A program made the translations under genes and the position numbers. Shown in pieces: positions 16,779 to 25,489 of a stretch of 64,000 nucleotides of DNA. Each line of letters opens with the position of its first letter. Within the stretch, counting starts at the first letter, position 1. The DNA is from Dyadobacter psychrotolerans (GTDB lineage Bacteria > Bacteroidota > Bacteroidia > Cytophagales > Spirosomataceae): the NCBI RefSeq assembly GCF_004349265.1, contig NZ_SMFL01000003.1:620001-684000 (forward strand). The letters are read 5' to 3'. A model generated the notes under the pieces. The model saw only the letters and a program-made list of their open reading frames with translations, had not been told where the DNA came from and did no database searches.

Positions 16779-17780
16779 GGCGTTAAAAATAGGTGTAACC
16801 CTTCCCGGTAACTCATCTTCACCCAGCATATCCCGCATATCTATTTCGATATTTCTGACAATGCTTTGCACAGGTACGTCATTTAACAAACCTTCGAATG
16901 GATTTTCGCTGATGTCGCCGGTATATTCCATAAACATGAAAACCCAGGAAACGATCAGGTTAAATGGAATCAGAAGAAACATATATTTTTCTCCCAGTTC
17001 CAGAAATTCAGTCAGCAGACCAAAAGGTAGAAGCGTCATAAAAATAAATATAAACAACGTCGACGTAGTAGCATACTGGCGCGGGAAAGGGGTATTTTTT
17101 ATCCGCTCGCTTTTTCCCTGCTCATCATAAAATGAGGCAATTAATTTTTGCAGTTCAACATGCTGATAAGCATCAATCAGTCCCTGCTGACGCAGTTTAA
17201 GAATGTGCTGCGACTGGCGATCGAGTATTTGGGCAGGCATATTTTTCTTTGTTTTTAGCCAGCTTACCTCCTCAGGAGACAAGTATCTGACGATCTCGTC
17301 ATCAAAAGTTTCAAACGTTTTGTGTAAAGCGTCCCGCTGACGTTTACTGGCCTTATCGACATGCTCCCAGCTCGTCCGCTGCGCCATCGAATTTTTAAGG
17401 GCATAAAGCCATCCGATGTGCCTGTAAAAAATAACCCTGATCTCTGTATTTATATCCGACTGACTTTCGGGAAATGAAGACAGGTCATAACCCGTAAATG
17501 CGCGGATTGCGGCTCCGAACGAGCGGCTGTGATTGGTTATCGCTCCCCAGATTTTTCTTGCCTCCCAGGTACGGTCGTAGGATTGATTATTTTTGAAACC
17601 AACAAAAAAAGCAGTGGCTGTACCGACCAGAGATACCGGCAGCCAGGGAATCGCAACCCAATGCCATCCCAAATATTGATATACAAAAATTGCCACGATT
17701 CCGGTAAAAAGTGACAATAACACCATTCGCCAGGAATAGTAATATACGATAAGAGGAGACAGATAGCGTTTTACGTACAT
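16770..17780 (-). CDS. Bestrophin family (UPF0187) channel-like membrane protein
   Basis: Protein of 336 residues. The N-terminal part has two membrane segments (WRMVLLSLFTGIVAIFVY, PVSLVGTATAFFVGFKNN) followed by QSYDRTWEARKIWGAI, the hallmark of bacterial bestrophins (Asn-x-x-x-Asp/Arg-x-x-Glu-Gly/Ala-Arg). Two further segments lie at about 230-285. Bacterial homologues form pentameric ion channels in the inner membrane. It ends convergent with, and overlapping, the methyltransferase gene. Confidence 0.85.
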   Translation of the reverse strand: MYVKRYLSPLIVYYYSWRMVLLSLFTGIVAIFVYQYLGWHWVAIPWLPVSLVGTATAFFVGFKNNQSYDRTWEARKIWGAITNHSRSFGAAIRAFTGYDLSSFPESQSDINTEIRVIFYRHIGWLYALKNSMAQRTSWEHVDKASKRQRDALHKTFETFDDEIVRYLSPEEVSWLKTKKNMPAQILDRQSQHILKLRQQGLIDAYQHVELQKLIASFYDEQGKSERIKNTPFPRQYATTSTLFIFIFMTLLPFGLLTEFLELGEKYMFLLIPFNLIVSWVFMFMEYTGDISENPFEGLLNDVPVQSIVRNIEIDMRDMLGEDELPGRVTPIFNALF

Positions 17781-17832
17781 CCGTTAATGATTTTTTGAAA
17801 AATAAATCAGCCGACCTCAGCTTAGAGATTCG

Positions 17833-17840
17833 CAAATATA
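17833..17840 (-). promoter_or_regulatory. Candidate -7 element of the bestrophin gene
   Basis: On the minus strand TATATTTG fits TAnnTTTG, 52 bases before the start codon at 17780 and just after the stop of the EamA gene. No well-placed TTG is seen. Confidence 0.35.
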
Positions 17841-17841
17841 A

Positions 17842-18741
17842 TCATCCTGCCACAACTCTTCTCTTCTTAAAAATAAGCCGCTCGTTGAACACGACAATGG
17901 AAATTAAGATCAGCGAATAAGCTACAATCTGGAAAGTATTGATCGGTTCGTGAAAGTAGAGCAAAGCAATACTGAAATTCATTAACGGATTGATATATAA
18001 CAAGATGCCCATTGTAGAAGACGTTACTCCCTGCAGGGCATACAAATTCATGTAAAGCGGAATAATTGTAAAAAGTACGGCAATGAGCAGGATAAACCAA
18101 TAAAAAGTAGCATCCTGCGGCAAAGCTGCACTGTAGACCGGATAAAATGGCAACAATATCAATGCGGAAAAAACGATCTGCACAGTAAGGATAAGAAATT
18201 TATCCACACCAAAATTCCGGCGCTGAGTAACCAGATATAAAGCATAGGATAAAGCTACGATCATACTGTATGCAACGTCAGCTATGTTATTGAACGACAG
18301 CAACAAACAACTGATTAGGCTCAACATAACAGCCGTCCACTGCCACTTGCTTAATTTTTCATCCAATACAAAAAAAGCTATAACCGTTGTTAGAATGGGG
18401 CACACTAGATAAGCGAAAGACGCCGCTTTAACGCTTATATGATTCATTACGTAGATAAAGAAAAACCAGTTGGCTGTCAGCAGGATACCACCACCGAGTG
18501 TTCGTGCGATAATACTTTTTTTGTCTGGTGCCGACATCGCTTTGAAAAACGCAATACTTTGTTTCAAAACACTTACACGTACAAAAAGCGTGATTACCAG
18601 CATGATTATTGCACACAAAAAGACACGGTAGAAAAGAATGTCGAGCGAGGGATATTCATGTAAAGGTTTTAAAGCGAGACTAAAAAAACCCCATATTACA
18701 AAAGAAAGAAAGGCAACGAGATAGTATTTTGAAAACTTCAT
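17842..18741 (-). CDS. EamA/RarD family drug-metabolite transporter
   Basis: Protein of 299 residues with ten hydrophobic segments in two EamA-like halves. The start (KYYLVAFLSFVIWGFFSLALKPL) and the pattern YRVFLCAIIML, LLTANWFFFIYVMNH and ASFAYLVCPILTTVIAF are like the RarD subfamily. Family members are inner-membrane transporters of varied metabolites; the substrate here is unknown. It precedes bestrophin on the same strand with 61 bases between. Confidence 0.82.
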   Translation of the reverse strand: MKFSKYYLVAFLSFVIWGFFSLALKPLHEYPSLDILFYRVFLCAIIMLVITLFVRVSVLKQSIAFFKAMSAPDKKSIIARTLGGGILLTANWFFFIYVMNHISVKAASFAYLVCPILTTVIAFFVLDEKLSKWQWTAVMLSLISCLLLSFNNIADVAYSMIVALSYALYLVTQRRNFGVDKFLILTVQIVFSALILLPFYPVYSAALPQDATFYWFILLIAVLFTIIPLYMNLYALQGVTSSTMGILLYINPLMNFSIALLYFHEPINTFQIVAYSLILISIVVFNERLIFKKRRVVAG

Positions 18742-18934
18742 AAAGGCAGAAAAACTTTTATTGCGGCAGAACTTTTATTCCAAACAGCAGGATGCGGGTC
18801 CGGGTTCATTTGAATGCTTCCGGTATTGGGAAAACGTAAGCAACGAACGTGAGGAAGGCAGCTTTATCTAACCTTTCCGAAATAATGGAACCATAAGCAG
18901 GCCTTTTGTTTTGTTTAAGAGTAAATATTAATAA

Positions 18935-19759
18935 ATGCCATTTATGCCAGCTTCTGATATCCGCCTTATTGCTACCGACATGGACGGTACACTGCTAAAC
19001 TCCAAACATGAACTAAGTGATTCCTTTTTGCCGGTATTCAGAAAGTTAAAAGAGCAGGGAATTATTTTTGTTGCAGCAAGTGGCCGTCAATATTATAATT
19101 TGTTAAAAACGCTTGACGCAGTTAAGGATGAAGTGATCTTTGCGGCCGAAAACGGAAGTTATGTAATGTTTCAGGATGAGGAAATTCATGTTCAGGCTAT
19201 GGACCAGAACATTGTTCGCGACCTGATTATTACTTCCCGGAATATTCCAAAAACCTACGCAGTGATTTGTGGCAAGAAAAAGGCTTACGTCGAAAGTGCA
19301 GAACCAGAATTCATAGATCATCTTAAACTCTATTTTGAACGCTATGAAATCGTTGAAGATCTGCTGAAAGTAGAAGATGATCAGTTTTTAAAATTCACTC
19401 TATGTGATCTTGCCGGTTCGGAAGGAAACAGTTATCCTCATTATAAACATTTGCAGGAAACGTTAAAAGTAAAAGTCTCCGGGCCGATATGGCTGGATAT
19501 TTCTCACTTGAATGCCAACAAAGGCGTAGCGATGGAAGTCCTTCAAAAGAAATTTAACGTTTCTTTCGACCAGACAATGGTTTTTGGGGATTATCTCAAT
19601 GATCTCGAAATGCTTCAGAATGGTTATTATTCCTATGCCATGGCCAATGCGCATGAAGAAGTAAAAGAAGTAGCACGATTTCGTGCAAAAGGAAATGATG
19701 AGAACGGCGTGGTTGAGGTTTTGTCTGAAATGCTGGATTCCGCAGCAACTACCGTTTAG
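18935..19759 (+). CDS. Cof-type HAD-IIB phosphatase
   Basis: Protein of 274 residues. The HAD motifs are complete: ATDMDGTLLNS (motif I with nucleophile Asp), AASGRQYY (motif II), NANKGVAME (motif III Lys) and FGDYLNDLEML (motif IV). The type IIB cap lies between about 85 and 190. Such enzymes dephosphorylate sugar phosphates, FMN, PLP or similar metabolites in the cytoplasm. Either ATG 18935 or 18944 could be the start. It is a single gene. Confidence 0.87.
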   Translation: MPFMPASDIRLIATDMDGTLLNSKHELSDSFLPVFRKLKEQGIIFVAASGRQYYNLLKTLDAVKDEVIFAAENGSYVMFQDEEIHVQAMDQNIVRDLIITSRNIPKTYAVICGKKKAYVESAEPEFIDHLKLYFERYEIVEDLLKVEDDQFLKFTLCDLAGSEGNSYPHYKHLQETLKVKVSGPIWLDISHLNANKGVAMEVLQKKFNVSFDQTMVFGDYLNDLEMLQNGYYSYAMANAHEEVKEVARFRAKGNDENGVVEVLSEMLDSAATTV

Positions 19760-19774
19760 TTTCACTCAAAGTCT

Positions 19775-19828
19775 AAAAAGTAAAACGCAAAGGCCGCAAA
19801 ACTTTGCGAACTCTGCGCTTTACTTTTT
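19775..19828. repeat. Palindromic intergenic element acting as convergent terminator
   Basis: An outer inverted repeat of 15 bp (19775-19789 with 19814-19828, one mismatch) encloses an inner perfect hairpin (CGCAAA-AC-TTTGCG at 19795-19808). It is flanked by A and T runs and separates two convergent genes. The CGCAAAG/CTCTGCGC content recurs in the element at 34755-34841. Confidence 0.65.
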
Positions 19829-19854
19829 TTCGTTTAAGTAGATAAAGAGAGATC

Positions 19855-21108
19855 TTACTCCCCTGTGTATTTCTTAAATATAGAACTCGCCACGTGTCCT
19901 CCAAAACCAAAGGTGTTGTTTAACACGTAATTCACTGGCTGATAAACCGGTTTTCCTAAAATAATATTAAGACCCTCCGGAATATTTTCGTCCAGGTTCT
20001 GTGTATTAATCGTCCCCGGGATAACACCGTGTTTGATCGCAAGAATACTCACAATACTTTCTGCCGCACCGGCCGCTCCCAACAAATGCCCTGTCATCGA
20101 TTTGGTCGCACCAACTGCTACCTGATGATCACCGAATAACCTTTTCATGCCCTGTAATTCGCTCATGTCTCCCAGTCCTGTTGAGGTAGCATGTGCATTT
20201 ACGTAGTCAATCTTATCTGCGGAAATACCTGCATCAGACAGCGCTTTGGCCATGCCAAGATAAGCTCCCAAACCGTCAGGAGGTGTTCCTGTGAGGTGAT
20301 AAGCATCGGCTGCCATCCCGCCGCCCACCATTTCGGCATAAATTGTGGCGCCACGTTTCAAAGCATGATCCAAGTCTTCAAGCACAAGCGCACCGGCTCC
20401 TTCTCCCATTACAAAACCATCACGGTCCTTGTCGAACGGGCGGGAAGCAGTTTCCGGGTCGTCGTTTCTTTTGGATAACGCCTGGGCAGAACCGAAACCT
20501 CCCAATGAAGAATGTGTGATAGGCGCTTCTGATCCACCGGCAATCATGATCGTTGCTTTCCCTAACCGTATCGTATCAAACGCCGCAATAATTGCATTGT
20601 TGGAAGAAGCGCAGGCAGAAACTGTGCAATAGTTTGGCCCGTGCAATTTATTCCGGATCGAAATAACTCCTGCCGCAATGTCCACAATCATTTTTGGGAT
20701 AAAAAAAGGACTAAACCTTGGCGTTCCGTCTCCTCCGTGAAATTCACGAAGCTGCTCTTCAAATGTGCCGATACCGCCATTTCCACTTCCCCAGATCACA
20801 CCCACTTCGTAACGGTCGATTTCGCTCATCTGCGTAAAATCCAGACCTGCGTCCTTAATCGCTTCGTCAGTTGCTACGATAGCGTACTGCGTAAAAGTAT
20901 CGTACTTCTTGATTTCTTTTTTATCAATAAACTCTTCTGCATTGAATCCTTTTACCTCACAGGCAAAATGCGTTTTAAACTTAGAAGTGTCAAACTTGGT
21001 AATGGGGCCGGCACCGCTTTTTCCCGCAAGGATATTTTCCCAGAATTCATTCACTGTATTTCCCAGCGGCGTAAGCGCACCAAGACCTGTTACTACTACT
21101 CTTTTCAT
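19855..21108 (-). CDS. fabF: Beta-ketoacyl-ACP synthase II (FabF)
   Basis: Protein of 417 residues, normal FabF length, starting MKRVVVTGLGALTPLG. The Cys-His-His triad is present: C166 in SACASSNN, H306 in NAHATSTGLGD and H341 in SMTGHLLGAAG. It elongates acyl-ACP with malonyl-ACP. The C-terminus NNTFGFGGHVAS is a mild variant of NSFGFGGxN. It lies 7 bases after a DUF2798 gene, and the pair is preceded by an operator that also occurs before the adjacent TetR gene. Lack of an adjacent ACP gene suggests it may be a second, regulated copy. Confidence 0.88.
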   Translation of the reverse strand: MKRVVVTGLGALTPLGNTVNEFWENILAGKSGAGPITKFDTSKFKTHFACEVKGFNAEEFIDKKEIKKYDTFTQYAIVATDEAIKDAGLDFTQMSEIDRYEVGVIWGSGNGGIGTFEEQLREFHGGDGTPRFSPFFIPKMIVDIAAGVISIRNKLHGPNYCTVSACASSNNAIIAAFDTIRLGKATIMIAGGSEAPITHSSLGGFGSAQALSKRNDDPETASRPFDKDRDGFVMGEGAGALVLEDLDHALKRGATIYAEMVGGGMAADAYHLTGTPPDGLGAYLGMAKALSDAGISADKIDYVNAHATSTGLGDMSELQGMKRLFGDHQVAVGATKSMTGHLLGAAGAAESIVSILAIKHGVIPGTINTQNLDENIPEGLNIILGKPVYQPVNYVLNNTFGFGGHVASSIFKKYTGE

Positions 21109-21115
21109 ATTTTCA

Positions 21116-21349
21116 CTATTCGATATTCAAAGGGGCTTTTTCCTTGAAAATGTTGTTTACCAAATTTTGCACGACTGGTCCGACAAGTAAAATGACTGGT
21201 ATGACAATCACATACGCCATACTCCATGACTTGAACCAAATCCCCGCAAAATTAGGTGCAAATCCAATATTAATACTTATCAGGGTAAAAGAAATTATTC
21301 CAGTCGTAATTACACCCATGATCATGGCGAAGGCAAGTTTCTGTTTCAT
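21116..21349 (-). CDS. DUF2798 two-helix membrane protein
   Basis: Protein of 77 residues with two hydrophobic helices (AMIMGVITTGIISFTLISI and WSMAYVIVIPVILLVGPVV), the pattern of DUF2798. Function is unknown. It lies directly before fabF with 7 bases between and behind a TetR-type operator, so it is probably co-expressed with fabF under control of the neighbouring TetR regulator. Confidence 0.75.
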   Translation of the reverse strand: MKQKLAFAMIMGVITTGIISFTLISINIGFAPNFAGIWFKSWSMAYVIVIPVILLVGPVVQNLVNNIFKEKAPLNIE

Positions 21350-21396
21350 GATGGATTTTTAGGTTTTAGGATAATAAAAATTTCGTTTTATTGTTT

Positions 21397-21412
21397 TATA
21401 CCAATCGGTATA
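21397..21412. promoter_or_regulatory. TetR-type operator before DUF2798-fabF
   Basis: A perfect palindrome TATACC-AATC-GGTATA lies 48 bases before the DUF2798 start codon. Its 14-base core is the exact reverse complement of the site at 22043-22056 in front of the TetR gene, which indicates the same regulator binds both. Confidence 0.7.
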
Positions 21413-21428
21413 TTTTAGATTAAAAAAT

Positions 21429-22028
21429 TTAAACCAAATCATTAATCATCTTTTCAACGGACTTCATGATTGCTCTCCGGTAGCTTAATTTTCCGGTTAG
21501 CTTTGTAATCATGATAGCGCCTTCAATCGTCGCAATGATCGTAAGCGAGACCTGCTCCGGATCGACGTCCTGCCTAAATTCGTTGCCTGCAATTCCTTTT
21601 TTAATTAATTTGGAGAGGCTGTCTTTCCATGAAACAATCGCATCAGAAGCCTTTTTCCTTAATTGCGGATGGGTGTCATCTGCCTCAACTGCCGTATTCA
21701 TTACAGGACAGCCTCCTTCCGGAAAAGGGAATTCAAGAAAATTTTCATAAACTTTTGTATAAACCAGCAATTTCTCACGGTAAGAAACACAGCTCAGCAT
21801 TTCCTGGCGGATAACCGTATTAACCTTTTGCAGATTAAAATCAAAAGCAGCGAGCGCAACATCGTCTTTGTTTACAAAATTGCCATAAATACTGCCTTTT
21901 GTAAGTCCGGTTGCATGAATCATATCACTCAGAGAAGTACCCGAATACCCTTTTTTATTAAAAATCGGCGCCGTTTTTTCTACGATGAACTGCTTCGTTT
22001 TATCTGCTTTACTCGTTTTGTTTTCCAT
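21429..22028 (-). CDS. TetR/AcrR family transcriptional regulator
   Basis: Protein of 199 residues. The N-terminal helix-turn-helix is clear: TKQFIVEKTAPIFNKKGYSG then TSLSDMIHATGLTKGSIYGNF, with the recognition helix in LTKGSIYGNF. The C-terminal part (about 80-199) is the ligand-binding, dimerising helical domain; its FPEGGCPVMNTAVEADDTHP stretch is typical of a large TetR_C subgroup. Two copies of one palindrome, in its own promoter and in front of DUF2798-fabF, imply autorepression and control of that pair. The inducer is unknown. Confidence 0.85.
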   Translation of the reverse strand: MENKTSKADKTKQFIVEKTAPIFNKKGYSGTSLSDMIHATGLTKGSIYGNFVNKDDVALAAFDFNLQKVNTVIRQEMLSCVSYREKLLVYTKVYENFLEFPFPEGGCPVMNTAVEADDTHPQLRKKASDAIVSWKDSLSKLIKKGIAGNEFRQDVDPEQVSLTIIATIEGAIMITKLTGKLSYRRAIMKSVEKMINDLV

Positions 22029-22035
22029 AATAATG

Positions 22036-22066
22036 CAAAAATATACCGATTGGTATTATTTTACAA
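22036..22066 (-). promoter_or_regulatory. Promoter of the TetR gene
   Basis: On the minus strand TTG (22064-22066) is followed after 20 bases by TATTTTTG (22036-22043), a full match to the Bacteroidota -33/-7 consensus. The start codon is at 22028, so the transcript would have almost no leader. The operator occupies the spacer. Confidence 0.65.
22043..22056. promoter_or_regulatory. TetR-type operator in the TetR promoter
   Basis: ATACC-GATT-GGTAT, a perfect palindrome of 14 bases with a 4-base centre, lies between the -33 and -7 elements of the TetR gene. Binding here would block polymerase, so autorepression is expected. Confidence 0.7.
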
Positions 22067-22230
22067 GTTAAAAGAAATTTTTTTTCCCAAAGTTTAAGAT
22101 TGCGCAAAAAAAGTTAACAACTGGAATTCAATAGATGCATATTCAATCGGATGAGTGACACCTTATTTATTTTTTGGTCGTACTGCCTTACCAAAACCTC
22201 CGAAGGGAGATTAAATAGTTGCCCGTAAAA

Positions 22231-22260
22231 AAGTGGCCCGATTGATTGATCGGGCCACCT
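22231..22260 (-). terminator. Rho-independent terminator of the sugar dehydrogenase gene
   Basis: A 10-bp perfect inverted repeat (22233-22242 with 22249-22258) with a 6-base loop; on the minus strand a T run follows (A run at 22227-22232). Confidence 0.8.
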
Positions 22261-22306
22261 AAGACTTCTTACATTATATATTTGATTCCTTTGACGAACC
22301 AGCACC

Positions 22307-23581
22307 TCACTTAGCAGCAACCCGCCAAATCGTGCCACTTGAATCGTCATTGACAAGCAACGAACCATCATTCATCACAGTAACATCAACAGGACGGCCG
22401 AAAACTTTGCTTTCACTGTCAACAAAACCAGTCAGGAAATCTTCTGGTTTGCCGGATGGTTTTCCATTTTTAAAAGGGACAAACATCACCTTGTACCCGG
22501 CCAGCTTCGATTTATTCCATGATCCGTGCTGACCTACGAAGGCACCGTTGTGATATTTCGAAGGAAATTCAGTTTTGTTGTAAAAAGCCAATCCCAGGGA
22601 AGCAGTATGTGAACCTACCGGAACATCGGGAACAATTGCTTTTGCAACCAGGTCTGACCCTGCTCCTTTCATTCTTGGATCCTTATTCTGGCCAAAATAA
22701 GAATATGGCCATCCATAAAAACCACCTTGTTTTACGCTGGTAATATAGTCTGGTACAAGTTCGTCACCCAGCTCGTCACGTTCGTTTACAGCTGTCCACA
22801 ATGTACTCGTTCCCGGAGCCCAGTCCATGCCAACGGGGTTTCTCAAGCCGCTTGCATAAATTTTCTCTCCACTACCGTCCGGATTAATTTCTAAAATATT
22901 TGCTCTTCTTACCTCATTTTCAATACCATGCTCGGCAACGTTACTTCCTGAACCAACAGATACATAAATTTTAGATCCGTCAGCATTTGCGAGTAAATTA
23001 CGGGTCCAGTGATTGTTGTAACCACCGGCAGGTAAATCAAGAATTTTTTTCCCTTTGCCAGTGATTTTGGTATCTCCTTCTTTGTATGGATAACGATATA
23101 ATCCATCCGTATTTCCCACATAGAAATAATTTTTGAGGATTAGCATCCCAAGCGGCTGTTTTAACTTTTCCAAAAAAATCTCCTTCATTTCCGGAACACC
23201 ATCTTTGTTCACATCCCGTAAAAGCGTGATTCTATCCGCACTGTTTTTTGTTGCCGATTCAGCAACGAAGATGTCTCCATTTGGACCAATGTATGTCCAG
23301 CGCGGATTTTTTAGTTTGTCGGCAAACTTTGTAACTGTAAAACCCGCAGGAGCTTTTGGCATTTGGCCATCTGCCCAACCTTCTTCTTTCGGGCGGTTTT
23401 CTACTGATTCGGTTGCGTAAGGCGCAGGTAAAGTCAGGCTGTCCGTCAGGGTTTTTACGGAATCAGGTCCGCTGGCCAGTGCAGCTTCTTTCTCCTCCTT
23501 TGTATTTTTGTTTTTATCACCGCAGCTGGTGAGTATACTGCCTGCAAACAGGCAGACAACCAAAATGTGTATCTTCTTCAT
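22307..23581 (-). CDS. PQQ-dependent sugar dehydrogenase-like lipoprotein
   Basis: Protein of 424 residues. The lipobox is ILTSC (Cys20). After a charged linker comes a six-bladed propeller of the soluble glucose/sorbosone dehydrogenase type: GFTVTKFADKLKNPRW, NGDIFVAES, GGYNNHWTRNLLAN, GLRNPVGMDWAPG, NERDELGDELVPDY, GGFYGWPYSYFGQ and FVGQHGSWNKS. In the family, the His in NNHWTRNL and Arg in the loop act in sugar oxidation using PQQ. Anchored in the outer or inner membrane facing the periplasm. Whether the organism makes PQQ cannot be seen here. Confidence 0.82.
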   Translation of the reverse strand: MKKIHILVVCLFAGSILTSCGDKNKNTKEEKEAALASGPDSVKTLTDSLTLPAPYATESVENRPKEEGWADGQMPKAPAGFTVTKFADKLKNPRWTYIGPNGDIFVAESATKNSADRITLLRDVNKDGVPEMKEIFLEKLKQPLGMLILKNYFYVGNTDGLYRYPYKEGDTKITGKGKKILDLPAGGYNNHWTRNLLANADGSKIYVSVGSGSNVAEHGIENEVRRANILEINPDGSGEKIYASGLRNPVGMDWAPGTSTLWTAVNERDELGDELVPDYITSVKQGGFYGWPYSYFGQNKDPRMKGAGSDLVAKAIVPDVPVGSHTASLGLAFYNKTEFPSKYHNGAFVGQHGSWNKSKLAGYKVMFVPFKNGKPSGKPEDFLTGFVDSESKVFGRPVDVTVMNDGSLLVNDDSSGTIWRVAAK

Positions 23582-23605
23582 AACTTCTTATTGAATAAAA
23601 AAATA

Positions 23606-23639
23606 AACCGGGCATCAAACATGTGTCTGATACCCGGTT
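23606..23639 (-). terminator. Terminator of the DUF2911 gene
   Basis: A 12-bp inverted repeat with one wobble pair (23606-23617 with 23628-23639), followed on the minus strand by T-rich sequence. It lies 58 bases after the DUF2911 stop. Confidence 0.7.
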
Positions 23640-23697
23640 GCTATAAATAATAGTGCCAATAAGAAATATTTTGACCCGACTTTCCTGAGACAGGTTT

Positions 23698-24255
23698 TTA
23701 GAAAGTAATAGGAACCTCTACAATCGTAGTTTCCCAACCCAAGGCCATCACCGCTTTCTGAGGAGTGTCTCCTGTGAAAACGATTGAAAAATTTTCGATT
23801 GGTGCGGCAGGTTTTGGAGAAACCGGAACGGTAACGCGTGCTACGTCATTTGCTTCTTTGTACTTAAAAGCACCCCAGTAATCAACATCTGAACTCAGGA
23901 TAACAGTCCATTCCTTTTCACCCGGAATCGCAAACAAAGAATAAGTGCCTGCTTTCACTTTTTTCCCACCAAAAGTAGCGTCTTTATAAAATTTAATTTC
24001 CGTAGATTCATCAGCACCCGCTCTCCATACTTTCCCATAAGGTTCTTTTTTACCAAACATCTCACGACCGTTCAGAAACGGACGGCTGTAAGAAACCTTT
24101 ACCGATGCGCTTTCTCCATCCTTACGATTATGTGCAAAACCATCAGGATAATAGGCAATGTCACGCGGGCTTTTATCAAGTCCTTTGAATTTTTGAGCCT
24201 GGGTGCCCAATGCTGCGATTGTCAGCATCAAAGAAAGGAAAATTGTCTTTTTCAT
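23698..24255 (-). CDS. DUF2911 family exported protein
   Basis: Protein of 185 residues with a signal peptide (MKKTIFLSLMLTIAALGTQAQ). SVKVSYSRPFLNGREMFG, PYGKVWRAGADESTEI, TFGGKKVKAGTYSLFAIPG and WTVILSSDVDYWGAF are the strongly conserved blocks of DUF2911, a family frequent in Bacteroidota with unknown function. ATG 24255 gives the signal peptide directly and has AT-rich sequence before it; an in-frame ATG at 24282 is rejected because it lies upstream of the -7 element. Confidence 0.85.
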   Translation of the reverse strand: MKKTIFLSLMLTIAALGTQAQKFKGLDKSPRDIAYYPDGFAHNRKDGESASVKVSYSRPFLNGREMFGKKEPYGKVWRAGADESTEIKFYKDATFGGKKVKAGTYSLFAIPGEKEWTVILSSDVDYWGAFKYKEANDVARVTVPVSPKPAAPIENFSIVFTGDTPQKAVMALGWETTIVEVPITF

Positions 24256-24279
24256 GTAATTTTTTTTATGGTTGATGAC

Positions 24280-24287
24280 CAAAAATA
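24280..24287 (-). promoter_or_regulatory. Candidate -7 element of the DUF2911 gene
   Basis: On the minus strand TATTTTTG fits TAnnTTTG, 25 bases before the start at 24255. The -33 region has TTA rather than TTG. Confidence 0.4.
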
Positions 24288-24290
24288 CAT

Positions 24291-24327
24291 AAAAGCGCCG
24301 GTATTTAACTTAAAAACCAGCGCTTTT
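24291..24327 (-). terminator. Terminator of the NADP-dependent oxidoreductase gene
   Basis: A 12-bp inverted repeat with one mismatch (24291-24302 with 24316-24327). It lies about 60 bases after the stop of the gene at 24390-25388. Confidence 0.6.
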
Positions 24328-24389
24328 GATTCAAACCTTATTCCGTATTTCTCAGTTAACCAAATCCGGCTGTACGGAAAACATTTTAC

Positions 24390-25388
24390 TCAGGCCTTCA
24401 CAACCATTTTACCTGTGTTTCCGCCAGAAAAGAGAGATAACATTGCCTCGGGCAATTGATCAAAACCTTCGATAATGGTTTCTGTAAATTTAAGTTTTTC
24501 TTCCTTAACCCATTCTTCCAGTTGTGCCATTCCTTCCGGAAACTGATCGCTGTATTTGCTAACTATAAAACCCTGCATGAGCACACTATGCGTAACCATT
24601 GTTGGCTGTACGCGTGGCCCGGTTGGAATTTCGGTGTCATTATACAGTGAAATTTGACCGCATAATGGTATTCTTGCATGAAAATTAATATTACTTATCA
24701 CTGCGTCCGAAACTTCTCCGCCAACATTATCAAAATAAATATCAACTCCATCCGGACAAGCCTTAGCAATTGCCTTTTTCATGTCAGGTGTAGTCTTATA
24801 ATTAATTCCTCCGTCAAAGCCGAACTTTCCTTTTAGCATTTCAATCTTTTCATCAGAACCGGCGATGCCGATCACACGGCAACCATGGATTTTCGCAATT
24901 TGCCCGACCACAATTCCCACTGCTCCCGCAGCTCCTGAAACAACAACCGTTTCGCCGTCCTTTGGCTTTCCTATATGTATCAATCCAAAATAAGCCGTGA
25001 GGCCCGTCATACCCAAAATACTTAGATAGTAACTCGGTGGAGCAAAAGAGGCATCTATCTTTTTAAGCTTTTTTTCAGCAGAAACAATTTTTTTACTCCA
25101 TGGCAGCATGCCTGTAACCAGATCTCCCTTTTCCAGGTCTGTGCCATTGGCGTCTTCCACTTCTGCAACTACGCCTCCAAAAATTGGTTTGTCTATTTCA
25201 AAAGGAGCAGAATAAGATTTTTTGTCATTCATCCGGCCCCGCATATATGGATCAACTGAATAGTAGAGCCCTTTTAACAAAACTTCACCTTGTTGTAAAT
25301 CCGGTATTTCAATATCTTCAAATCGGAAAGTATCAGCATCAGGCATACCTTTTGGACGGGCAGCAAGTACAATTTGTTGGGTTTTCAT
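24390..25388 (-). CDS. NADP-dependent oxidoreductase, MDR family (prostaglandin reductase/YncB-like)
   Basis: Protein of 332 residues. The N-terminal domain has VLLKGLYYSVDPYMRGRMND, the mark of the leukotriene B4 dehydrogenase/YncB group, which lacks the zinc site of alcohol dehydrogenases. The nucleotide fold carries GMTGLTAYFGL, VVVSGAAGAVGIVVGQIAK and DIYFDNVGGEVSDAV. Members reduce carbon-carbon double bonds of enones with NADPH. It is a single gene, so the physiological substrate is not shown. Confidence 0.87.
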   Translation of the reverse strand: MKTQQIVLAARPKGMPDADTFRFEDIEIPDLQQGEVLLKGLYYSVDPYMRGRMNDKKSYSAPFEIDKPIFGGVVAEVEDANGTDLEKGDLVTGMLPWSKKIVSAEKKLKKIDASFAPPSYYLSILGMTGLTAYFGLIHIGKPKDGETVVVSGAAGAVGIVVGQIAKIHGCRVIGIAGSDEKIEMLKGKFGFDGGINYKTTPDMKKAIAKACPDGVDIYFDNVGGEVSDAVISNINFHARIPLCGQISLYNDTEIPTGPRVQPTMVTHSVLMQGFIVSKYSDQFPEGMAQLEEWVKEEKLKFTETIIEGFDQLPEAMLSLFSGGNTGKMVVKA

Positions 25389-25489
25389 TTGTTTTGGTAA
25401 GATTAAAATAACTTGAAGGAACGTTATGCTTTATCCCCTTCCATTCGTTTCGGTTTAAAAATCATTCCAAATCTGTTTGTCAGATTTTA

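Noticed and set aside
22114-22371. Minus-strand open frame with two SEVLVRQ-like stretches
   Set aside because: It overlaps the end of the sugar dehydrogenase gene and runs through a terminator hairpin. The two similar stretches are weak at DNA level and probably chance.
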